Assembly (NCBI GenBank): GCA_021432635.1
Contig: MU270076.1
Coordinates: 1 to 64,000 of the forward strand
Source of the DNA: Thozetella sp. PMI_491
Lineage: Eukaryota; Ascomycota; Sordariomycetes; Chaetosphaeriales; Chaetosphaeriaceae
Length of the DNA: 64,000 nt
Direction of reading: 5' to 3'
Each line of letters begins with the position of its first letter. Position 1 is the first letter of the stretch. Positions 11,640 through 20,162 of the stretch are shown in pieces. The notes under the pieces were generated by a model. That model worked only from the letters and a program-made list of their open reading frames with translations, did not search any database and was not told where the DNA came from. The position numbers and the translations under genes are program-made.

Positions 11640-12981
11640 ATGGAGCTCTTTGGTGGGAACAGGGTGTCATCATTCTCGAGCTACTCGCTCGAGACTTGGC
11701 ACTTACCAGCCATAATCCTCATGATATCCTTCGCTGGCCTTGCGTACCGCTTTCGCTTCTTTGACAAAGCGTCCTGGCCACAAGAGAAGGCGACAGTCAC
11801 TGCTCTGACGTCCATGGAGAGTGCGGAGGACAAGATTACTCCCCTGATCAACTTCGATTGGTCAATTACAGAGCCGCTGGTCCTTCGGACGTTTAAGCCA
11901 CAGTACCATATAACCATGGGTATGAGCTCAGGAGGCTACCCAGCGGGGCCAGCAATCGCTTACTGTCTGCCAGGAATTGAGAAGATGAAGCTATCCGAAT
12001 GGATTCTGATTGATAAACACTACAAGGACCGAATAGAGCTTCGCAGAAATATCTTGCGCGCCAATAGAGACCATGTCTTGGGCGCGGCTCCAAGTTCACG
12101 CCAGACAATACAAACGCTGTACAAGTTCCTAGTCGAGAAATATCTCCCCGATCGGTATCGAGATATCTTCCAAATTGTCAGCGGGGCTTTGCCTGAGGAG
12201 TCATATCTCTTCAATCGAGTCACCGGCGATAGGATTCCCTTGATGCCATCCGCTAGCCTTGACACTCTGCTGGAGGACATCGCGCGGCAAGTCGAGGAAG
12301 ACTTCCTCGTACTCCAACGTGACACAGAGAGCGATGAATTTATTTTGGGCGCTTACGTAGCCTGCTTCCCTAACGGGTTTGACTGGGCAAATAAGTCTGG
12401 AAAAAATATGTCCCAAATCCATGTTCCGGTCCCAGACTATGCTACCAAGCTCAAGAAAAGCTTGAACCGGTACCTCAGTCGTATCGAACCTGGCCAAATA
12501 GTTAAAAGGCACAACGTGAGCATGACTACTCCGGAGCCAGATAGGCTTTTTCTAAACGAAACATATCGTTAATGCGCAAACTAGTGGTCGATCTCAACCA
12601 GTGGGAAGCTTTTCTCTCCAGTCAGCGGCCATCTATACGAAGGCGATTTAGTCAGGGCTGAGACAGTCGACTTCGAGAAGGTGTGCTACACCTTTCCTGG
12701 CATACAGTCACGAGGCGCGCCGCTAACCATCCGAATAGGCTTGCTTACGCTGCGAGAGGCAAGTACTTCATCGGCTTCCTCAGTCAGATGATGTGATTTT
12801 GACAATCCGTACCTACATGTATCTCCTGAAAGACATCAAGGCTGAAGGCAACGGTCCCTCTCTGGCGGCGGCAATCGATGGATTGCAGACAGGAAGCTCG
12901 CCAAGCATGTACTTTTACAAGAAAGCGCCAAGCTGGAGTGATAGTGTCAAGGCATTTCTGGTGGGCGATGATGAAGCTTGA
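11640..12981 (+). CDS. Heme-dependent oxidative N-demethylase-like protein (DUF3445/HRQ family)
   Basis: Three exons, 11640-12567, 12622-12680 and 12739-12981, join in frame to 409 residues. Residues 21-38 form one hydrophobic segment (HLPAIILMISFAGLAY), so the protein is probably membrane-anchored. The body carries the family pattern: PQYHITMGMSS, DYPEWILID-like spacing (LSEWILIDKHYKDR), QIHVPVPDYATKL, SGHLYEGDLV, CERQVLHRLPQS, RTYMYLLKDIKAE and the end DSVKAFLVGDD. Exon 1 read through would stop after 310 residues, but both introns have good borders and the spliced C-terminus matches the family, so the gene is whole. Bacterial relatives are heme PAS-fold enzymes that oxidatively demethylate dimethylamine. 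A similar N-dealkylation is the natural guess here. It lies between a choline-type permease and a decarboxylase-like gene. Confidence 0.82.
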
Positions 12982-14065
12982 CGAACAAGGCTAAGAAGAA
13001 TGAGTTGCAAAAGTGTCTACGAGCACAATACGCCCTTCAACACGAACTATCTTGTACTTAGTTAGAGGCTTAGACAGACCAATCCAGTGAAAGAAGCATC
13101 TTGGAATAATTTGACCATGTCTTTCGACAATCGCCATCCTCATGCTACCTAGATGGCTCAGGTATCCTTGACAGAGAAATGTGTCTGTTCTCATTCTAAG
13201 CAGCACTTTTAAATCGGCAACGTCCCCGCTTCCACCCACAAGCAGCGCCCCTTGCTTCACCTGTTTCAAGAAGGACGAAATGTTCCGCTGCCACTAGAAC
13301 CAGTTGCCTTTATTGGCCTTGACCAAGATGGCTTCATACCCGTTCTAGCACCCTTCTCCCCAATGTTACAGAAAGCAGCGTACGGGCCGAGCTGAACCGA
13401 TGCCAGGTAGCTGAAATCGGAGCTCAAATAAGCCTTTTACAGGATAAGTGCGAGATGAGGCTACCCTCTAGCATACTCTCTAGTGCATTGCACAGTGCGG
13501 CACGCCTTGCCGCAGATAGGTTACGAGTAAATAGAGAAACACCGCGAGTATTAATAATACTACCCACCATTTAGCTAGCTAACGAAGCTTGGGCGCGAAC
13601 TTCATGCAATGCTCTATAGACTCTGTCAGTTCCCCACTGTAGGGCTTGAGGGACCTAAACAGCCAAGTCTACCCAGCTCAACCAATGGGAGAGTAGAAAA
13701 AGAGCCGACAGTACTATCGGCTTAGATTTACGGGACAAATACTGAAATAGGATGTAAGCTAACATAGCCAAGAATTCATTTGGACGGGAGCCACCGTGCA
13801 TTGTGGTCCTTGTTGCTTAGTTTCCGACGGGATTCGAAGCCTCATCGTCTCGCTTGGTTGGGATACCATCGGACTAGCACCCGAAAAGGCAACCGCCACA
13901 GAAGGCCTAGTGGCAGATTATCTATATAACAAGAGCAGTAGAAATGGCTCTTATGCAGGAGTAGGAGTCACCAATCTTCAACAGTACGACCCGTATCTTC
14001 CAGGACTCATTCCGGCATTATTTGCATCATCTCCGACGCTCATCGTCCCATTCTGGACCGCAAAA
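12982..14065. other. Intergenic with an open stretch ahead of the decarboxylase-like gene
   Basis: About 1.1 kb. The last 270 bases (13796-14065) stay open in frame with the next gene but contain no ATG. Comparison with the paralog at 18841 shows that they are upstream sequence and not part of the protein. A 92-codon minus-strand frame at 12991-13269 has no recognisable domain. Confidence 0.5.
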
Positions 14066-14905
14066 ATGCCGTTTGTCGCATCCAAAGAGCAAGTCGAAGC
14101 CTTCCAGGCGTTTTCGAGCCAACCTGGGTTCTCGCAGGAAGTCATCAGCGTAGACTTCGTGACAACCCCAGAATTTGTCCGCAGCGTGCTGCCCCCAGGA
14201 CTGGAGCCCACGAGCCAGCCCATTGGCTCAGTCGCCATCTCGACATGGGAAAGCAAGCTCTGCGGGGAGTTTGAGTGCACCATGGTGTCACTCCAGGCTG
14301 TGCATGACGGTGTCGAGGGCAAGTACATCTTGACGCTCCTGGTCAGTGGTGACATGCCAGTCACTTGGGGCCGTGAAGTTTGGGGAGAGATCAAGAAGAC
14401 TGGCGTGAGCCAACTGTATCGCAGCGGAAACGCCCGATTCGCGTACGGCGAGCGCAAGGGTGTGCGTCTGGTCGAGATGTCTGCCGAATTCGGGGAGGAC
14501 ATGCCCCCGAACGTGGAGGAGTCCATCGGGTATGAGATCAAGGCTTACCCGTCATCGACGGGAATTGGTCTTCACGATGACCCCCGATTGGTTACTCTCA
14601 AGATCGTGGATCACAACGTGAAGAGGGCTACGGGCAAAGGCACGCTGGTTCTGCGTGGCACGCAGAGCGATCCTCTTCACGAAGTACCTCTCCTCTCCAT
14701 CGGGGAGTTCAAATACATCAGCGGCACTACAGACTATCGTGTCATTGACGAGAAACCTCTGAACATCGGCGACCGATACTTGCCTTACTTGATCGGCCGC
14801 CACTACGACGACTTGCGAGTGTTCAACATAGGGGCTAGCTTCGATCGATCCGCTCAGCTCGAAGACGAGAAGTTCTCCGTTCAGAGGCTTACCACTTCGC
14901 TCTGA
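14066..14905 (+). CDS. Acetoacetate-decarboxylase-like protein, copy 1
   Basis: 279 residues in one exon. The ATG at 14066 is the first in the frame and gives an N-terminus (MPFVASKEQVEAF) that aligns with that of the paralog at 18841 (MGYVRTAEEVEAY). Family marks are FVTTPEFVRSVLPPGLEP, the active-site region GREVWGEIKKTG with Lys110-Lys111, GYEIKAYPS, a DDPRLVTLK strand, and the tail YLPYLIGRHYDD. In characterised acetoacetate decarboxylases two neighbouring lysines form the Schiff base and tune its pKa. Here the pair is kept but follows GEI, whereas copy 2 has the canonical MPKK. It should act on a beta-keto acid, by decarboxylation or another Schiff-base reaction. It lies just downstream of the N-demethylase-like gene on the same strand. 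Confidence 0.85.
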   Translation: MPFVASKEQVEAFQAFSSQPGFSQEVISVDFVTTPEFVRSVLPPGLEPTSQPIGSVAISTWESKLCGEFECTMVSLQAVHDGVEGKYILTLLVSGDMPVTWGREVWGEIKKTGVSQLYRSGNARFAYGERKGVRLVEMSAEFGEDMPPNVEESIGYEIKAYPSSTGIGLHDDPRLVTLKIVDHNVKRATGKGTLVLRGTQSDPLHEVPLLSIGEFKYISGTTDYRVIDEKPLNIGDRYLPYLIGRHYDDLRVFNIGASFDRSAQLEDEKFSVQRLTTSL

Positions 14906-16001
14906 ACTACCTTGTGTTGTTTTTCTTGAAGAGAGAGGCAAGAGGTCCAGCAGTCCCGGGACGTGTGTGGGAATGGTCCCCACCGAATGGTACCGCAAAG
15001 CAGAAAGTGATTAGCCTAGTCTTAGGAGAATGCAAGTGCCTGATGCCCCGGACATACTACTCATGTAGGATGATCCCATTGCAATCCGACAATCTAATTA
15101 TCTATAAACCAAGTGGCCCGAACTTCTTTGCCTTCAGGCCGAGTAGAAACGCCTGCTTTGATGGGTGATCGCTACTGGGCACGGCGGTCGAGTTCCTGCT
15201 ACGGTTTAGTTGCAACAAGTGCATGCGCTAACAAGACAAGGGATGGCCATGTTTGCCACTAGCGGTGGTCGTTTCTGATCCAGCCACATTAAAGTGCCTA
15301 GCGACTTGGGCAGCGCACTTCGGCCCAATTAGGAAATATTCAAACTACGGAAGGACCGCCGTGAACGGGGCAACCGAGGTGAAGCGGATAAGTCTGCGAC
15401 GAGAAAGCAGTCTACAATGTTTCCGCCATTCTCAGGATGAAGCCTTTCCTGACTTTCTGACTGTAGGGACAGCTAGCTAGGGCCGTGACTAGTTTACATC
15501 CCGCCCAAGGGCCGAAGGGAGGATTCGGCAGGCAATACCCTCAGGCGAAGAGAGTAGGCGACTTCTCTCTTCGCCGTAGTGATTTGTGACCTTTTGATCT
15601 GCCCCTGTTTTCGCTAAATGGTCAAGACGTACCACCGGTGGATCATTAGCGCTAGCCAGCCGGCCTTGCAGATATAATATCGCCCGGCCCATGGTTGGAA
15701 AAGGGAGCTCGCGCGCGAACTACCCCTGCCAAGGGCATCGGACCTGGAACAAAAAGTTCCACGGTGGGTCAATATCTAGAGCCTATGTTCGACAAGCCGT
15801 CGATGTCGCAAGTCGTAAAATTTATTTAAGGTCGCGTGTCAGGAAAGGCACCGCACTGAACTCATGAAATCACATCCTTTCGCCGAGAACGCCAGAGCAT
15901 GTATATGTGAGATTTTTTTTCCCTCTCTTGTTGGGTGACTTTACATAGGCTCCCAGTTTCTGAATTCAACTAATTAAGCTGCACTTACGAATGGTGAGCA
16001 A
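14906..16001. other. Intergenic, no gene seen
   Basis: About 1.1 kb between two converging genes (decarboxylase-like and Zn2Cys6 regulator). Short frames on both strands show no domain, and no repeat was found. Confidence 0.5.
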
Positions 16002-17570
16002 TTAGGCGATGCTCAAGGTATATCTCTTTTGTAGCATCAGCTCCAGCCAAGTAATATGGTGCCCGCACGCCCGCTCGGCCCATACATCCTCCACCAAGTC
16101 GAGTGCGGAGGAGAATGCCTGCACGCGGGTGTACCGCGTCACCTCCGAGGCGACCCAACGGACACGCTGTCTAGACTCCACTTCGTGCTCGCCAAATTCG
16201 GAGCCCGCGATGATAAGGAACGGGCCGACAGAGCTCAAGAGAGGATCTCCCGGTGACACCATCATCAAAAGTCGCAATATTGTAGCCACTGCCGCTCGCG
16301 CTCCAATAGAATCACAGATATCTGGCCGTCCATCCGATATCGACTGAGCTTGATGCACCATTAGGAGAGCAGCAGCGCGGTAGGCGTCGGCCAGTAGAAG
16401 CAGCATATGGCTGTTTACGAGCCCCTCGGGTCGCGCTGGAGGCTGCCACTGTTCAAGTTTAAGCCTAAGAGACTCGACGCATTCTAGATCTTCAGGGAAT
16501 CCCTGCACAATTCGGCGATAATACCGTCCAGCTGCAAACACGAGTGGGAAAACCCCCGCTGCAAGCCCGGTAACGGGATGGACAGTGCCGGCAAGATGAC
16601 GGTCGTGAATGCTGCAAAGAAGAGCCAGTCGGGACTCTTCTTGTTGCTCGTACAGTTCCGCTTCCTGCTCCGGTGGCTCCCACGGCTCGATGTACGATGC
16701 CATGCTCTCCCAGTAGAGATACAGACCCAAGATATACTGAGTGACGGCGTCGTGAACCTCGCCGGATTCTAGTAACAGCGGCACGACTTGCCTGGCGCCG
16801 GTGAGGAAGTGCAGGCCGTTCAGATCTCTAGTTAGCCAGCCCGAGGTAAGACCCAGGATGAGTGATGAAAGAAGAATGGTTCGCAGGTACTGGGTACGCA
16901 GCGGCGAGGGCCCGCCGAGAAAGGTCCGTTCGATCTCGAGACGCAGGCTAGCTAGCGCCCGTGAGCGCTCCTCCAACACCTCGGCCAGCTGCGTGTCCAA
17001 GAAGTACCCGAGATGAGCTTGGCTTATGCACTGGATGCTATGGCGGAGCGCCCGGGACCGCCGGAGGTAGGAAAAGATGCCGTAAGTAAGCGGGTTTTCG
17101 GCCTGGGGCACGATGCCCATGAAAATCCAGGCGTGGTCGAACCAGTGCCGCAGCAGCTCGTTCTCCACCGGTCGAGCCAGATGGAGGTTTTGGCAGGCTG
17201 CCGGTTCCGATGCCCCTCGTTCTAGGATCGCCCCCAGACTCTGCACTTTCTCGTGTGAGACGTAGAGCCACGGGCGCTCGATTTGCCACTTTTCTGCTCT
17301 GAAGTTGCCGGTACAGATGATGTTGCGCTTCTGACAGCGCTGGCATTGTGGCTGGCCTTCGTCGCACTTGATTCGACGCTGTTTGCACGGCTCGCAGCCC
17401 GATCGGCTCTTAATCTGTCGGGGGTGCAATGGCATCTGCGCGTGGCTCGCTGCCACGGTCTGTGATGGCGGTGCGCTCGCCGAGGAAGGGTTGCGGGAGT
17501 CGAAATTGAGCACTTTGAATGCGAACCGGCGAGAACGTGCGGGCAGGCGCGGGGCTCCCTTCTTCTCCAT
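16002..17570 (-). CDS. Zn(II)2Cys6 transcription factor with fungal-specific domain
   Basis: A single-exon gene of 522 residues from the ATG at 17570; a second ATG at 17435 would give 477 residues and is also possible. The binuclear zinc cluster is complete: Cys59, 62, 69, 76, 79 and 86 (C-x2-C-x6-C-x6-C-x2-C-x6-C), with the basic stretch KQRRIK between them. The rest is the helical Fungal_trans_2/DUF3468 type middle domain: LLRHWFDHAWIFMG near 170, a WESMAS stretch in the middle, and AHQAQ-type helices further on. It is a nuclear activator or repressor. It sits between the two decarboxylase-like paralogs and diverges from the second, so it is the likely local regulator of the set at 0.4-19.7 kb. 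Confidence 0.88.
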   Translation of the reverse strand: MEKKGAPRLPARSRRFAFKVLNFDSRNPSSASAPPSQTVAASHAQMPLHPRQIKSRSGCEPCKQRRIKCDEGQPQCQRCQKRNIICTGNFRAEKWQIERPWLYVSHEKVQSLGAILERGASEPAACQNLHLARPVENELLRHWFDHAWIFMGIVPQAENPLTYGIFSYLRRSRALRHSIQCISQAHLGYFLDTQLAEVLEERSRALASLRLEIERTFLGGPSPLRTQYLRTILLSSLILGLTSGWLTRDLNGLHFLTGARQVVPLLLESGEVHDAVTQYILGLYLYWESMASYIEPWEPPEQEAELYEQQEESRLALLCSIHDRHLAGTVHPVTGLAAGVFPLVFAAGRYYRRIVQGFPEDLECVESLRLKLEQWQPPARPEGLVNSHMLLLLADAYRAAALLMVHQAQSISDGRPDICDSIGARAAVATILRLLMMVSPGDPLLSSVGPFLIIAGSEFGEHEVESRQRVRWVASEVTRYTRVQAFSSALDLVEDVWAERACGHHITWLELMLQKRYTLSIA

Positions 17571-18840
17571 GGCCAAGAGCAAGTTCGCGGTCGAAATTTG
17601 GCTTGTCGGCTCGAAGTTGAAAGAGGCGAGTATCACGGTTGCTGGCGCGTAACGAGTGTGGGGAAATGCACGCCGGCGAACCCCCCGCGGCGAGGGTGGA
17701 GACAATAGGTGTCTCCTTATCTACCCCAATTAACGCTGGAACGCTTGTGCTTACGTGCAGATTGTTGTCGGACGAGTCGCTAATGAATGCCACCGAAGGG
17801 GGTCCGGCTTTGGGTCCGGCTTTGGTTGAATGTAGTCTTCCGGCTAGCATCTGGAGCGTGGGAATTCCAGACCACCCCTGACTCGTACCGTGGGACCCCT
17901 GATCCTTGGGCGCTGGTGGCGAGGGTCACGAGAGACAGGCTTCTCCGCACGAGTCCCACTGTATCAATTCACTGACCACACAAGGAAAAAGGACTCCCCG
18001 CAGGCTGCTGTGATGCCGTCACCTTCGGATGGGAATATTTGGGCCTCGAAAGAGGCGAGCAGTTAACAAGGCGGCTCGACGGGTGACTAATTATTGTCGC
18101 ATCTCTCTTCCCCAAGATGAAGCCCCGCGATGATGGTTTCGATATGTCTTGGGCAACAAACTGACAGATGTCCAGCTATCTGAAAGGAAAGTAGCATCGC
18201 CACGCAGGCCGGCCCATGGCAGCCTTCGCAAGCTGCCATCGAGATTGGCCACTTATACCGCGCTACGAAGTTACAGCTGGAGCTCGGTTTTGGGGGGTAT
18301 TCTGTCTAAAAACCACCTTTCCCGCACATGGTTTCCTGGAGACTCTGGCTTGTACGTCAATACACTACATTGACTACGATAGACGTCCTATGTGGCTAGC
18401 ATCTAGAGATGGAAACATCTCGATTACGCATCATTACAATATCTGCTCCAAGGGCCGCAAGTTTATGCTCCAATGCGCGGTCAAAAATCCTATATAGAAA
18501 GGCTATACAACACAACCAAGCGCGTAACATGCCCTCACACTAGTGCTCTCGCACTTCAGCCAAAACAGGCAATCGCATATCAGTGGCTCACGGCCAGGTC
18601 CCCGACGACACCGCCATCTCGCTAGTTGGAACGCTAGGTATATTTCCATGGATCGTTGTGGACAACATTCGAGTTTGGAAGCCCAATATCACATTCAACC
18701 TCACGCTGTGAGCAGCACGAACCTTATAAATTGATGCTGCAGCCTACTGCCAAATTGCAAGTTGCACTTTCTCTTGTATCATTACGGCATCTACCAATAA
18801 CCCATTCTTCAAATTTCACAATCGGTGCTCTTTTGCGACC
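17571..18840. promoter_or_regulatory. Divergent promoter region, regulator / decarboxylase-like copy 2
   Basis: 1.27 kb between two divergent starts. The frame of the regulator stays open to 17705 but has no ATG upstream of 17570. The right half should hold the copy 2 promoter, with a TATA box at 18725. No other gene is seen here. Confidence 0.5.
18725..18730 (+). promoter_or_regulatory. TATA box of decarboxylase-like copy 2
   Basis: A perfect TATAAA 111 bases upstream of the ATG at 18841, followed by a CT-rich stretch. Position and sequence fit a fungal core promoter. Confidence 0.45.
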
Positions 18841-19662
18841 ATGGGCTACGTACGGACCGCGGAGGAGGTGGAGGCCTACGATCTGTTCTACAAGCGTGTT
18901 ACCTCGCTCAATCACGCTGTCGGCGCTACGTTCGTCACCGACTACGATTTTGCTCGACAGGTTGTACCTCCATGCTTCGAAGTTCCAAACCCGGCCACTG
19001 GAACCATGTATGTTTGCACAAACTGCGAGGAAATTGACGACCAGCGCACAGGCGAAGACGAAGAGGCCGGCGTCGTCGCTCTAGACGTCCTGTACGAGGG
19101 GCAACCAGGCAGCTACACGTTATCAGTCTTCGTCAACCGTGACCAGTCTCTCGCCACTGGACGGGAATTCTGGTCCATGCCAAAGAAACTCGGAGAAATC
19201 CACCTAATGGGCAACGGGCGCAAAGCATGTGTGCTTGCACAGCGCAAGGGGGCTGAGATGCGCCTTGACACCCTTTTAAAGGCGCCTACATTCAACAAAG
19301 AGCCCGAGCCAACAAAGTCGGTGTTCTATGAGATCAAGGCAGGATTGCGAGCCTCGGGAGGGTTTTACCATACGCCTAGGTTGGTGGCTTTCGAGTCAAC
19401 CTGCAGCACCTTCTCGTTCCAGGAAGCCGAAGTGGAGCATTCAAAGTTGACCCTGAAAGGTACGGATGATGATCCTTTGCATACAGTCCCGATCAAGGAG
19501 ATCACATCGGCATGGTCGAGCGGATACTCGATGGAAACAAAGATGCTCAAGGAGGTTGAGCTTGACCCTTCTGTGGACTACCGACCGTACATATATGGAC
19601 GCTTCTATGATGACTGGCCACGGGCTGCTGCTAAGGCGAGAAAGGAAGCTGCTTTGATATAA
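18841..19662 (+). CDS. Acetoacetate-decarboxylase-like protein, copy 2
   Basis: 273 residues in one exon. The fold landmarks match copy 1: FVTDYDFARQVVPPCFEVP, the active-site segment GREFWSMPKKLGEI with Lys115-Lys116, FYEIKAG, YHTPRLVAFES, KGTDDDPLHTVPI and YRPYIYGRFYDDW. The MPKK pair sits at the same residue numbers as the catalytic pair of the clostridial enzyme, so this copy is more likely to be a true Schiff-base decarboxylase than copy 1. The two copies agree in perhaps a third to two fifths of positions, so the duplication is old. Its divergent arrangement with the Zn2Cys6 gene suggests shared control. Substrate not known; a beta-keto acid is expected. Confidence 0.87.
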   Translation: MGYVRTAEEVEAYDLFYKRVTSLNHAVGATFVTDYDFARQVVPPCFEVPNPATGTMYVCTNCEEIDDQRTGEDEEAGVVALDVLYEGQPGSYTLSVFVNRDQSLATGREFWSMPKKLGEIHLMGNGRKACVLAQRKGAEMRLDTLLKAPTFNKEPEPTKSVFYEIKAGLRASGGFYHTPRLVAFESTCSTFSFQEAEVEHSKLTLKGTDDDPLHTVPIKEITSAWSSGYSMETKMLKEVELDPSVDYRPYIYGRFYDDWPRAAAKARKEAALI

Positions 19663-20162
19663 AGAGAATTGGTTCATATTCGAGGTTCAGAATGGACGAG
19701 ATAGTGAGGCACCGGGATGAGAAGACAGGACATCTGCTGCTGCTGCGCAAGCTGGATTCCTCTCTATATACGGGCGCGTCCAAGACAGCGGACATTGACA
19801 GCCCCGATCACTTATTCACCTTTAGCTGGTAGTAGATAGAGTCTGCTGAAAATTGGAGAAAAACCTTGCACTAGACACCAAGCCCGCGTTAGCCAGCCCT
19901 GTAACACGTACTGCCTGGTAGTTTGCGCTTCAGAATATCTCCGCAATGAACGGCCATCTATCCAAGAGGGGCAGGAATATAGAGAAAAGGCCGTGTTTCT
20001 AGCGTACTATCAGAGCAGAGAGTGTCGACCCTAGGTTGCACTAAAATCATTGCTAATCTTCACCAGAACAATAGATTCACGGACTCGGTACTCGATCACT
20101 AGCCCATCGCTTCAGCACAGCACTTTTCAGCAGAGCTATGTCTACGCGTCATGTGTGGCCAC
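19663..20162. other. Intergenic between convergent genes
   Basis: 500 bases holding the 3-prime ends of the decarboxylase-like gene (+) and the aminopeptidase (-). No gene, repeat or RNA was recognised. Confidence 0.5.

Noticed and set aside
12573-12981. N-demethylase-like gene being truncated at 310 residues
   Set aside because: Two good introns restore the full family C-terminus, so the gene is intact.
12991-13269. 92-codon minus frame behind the N-demethylase-like gene
   Set aside because: No recognisable motif and it lies in the 3-prime region of a well-supported gene on the other strand.
13820-13860. tRNA-like box (GATTCGAAG) near 13828
   Set aside because: The arms around it do not pair and no A box or acceptor stem is found at the right distance.
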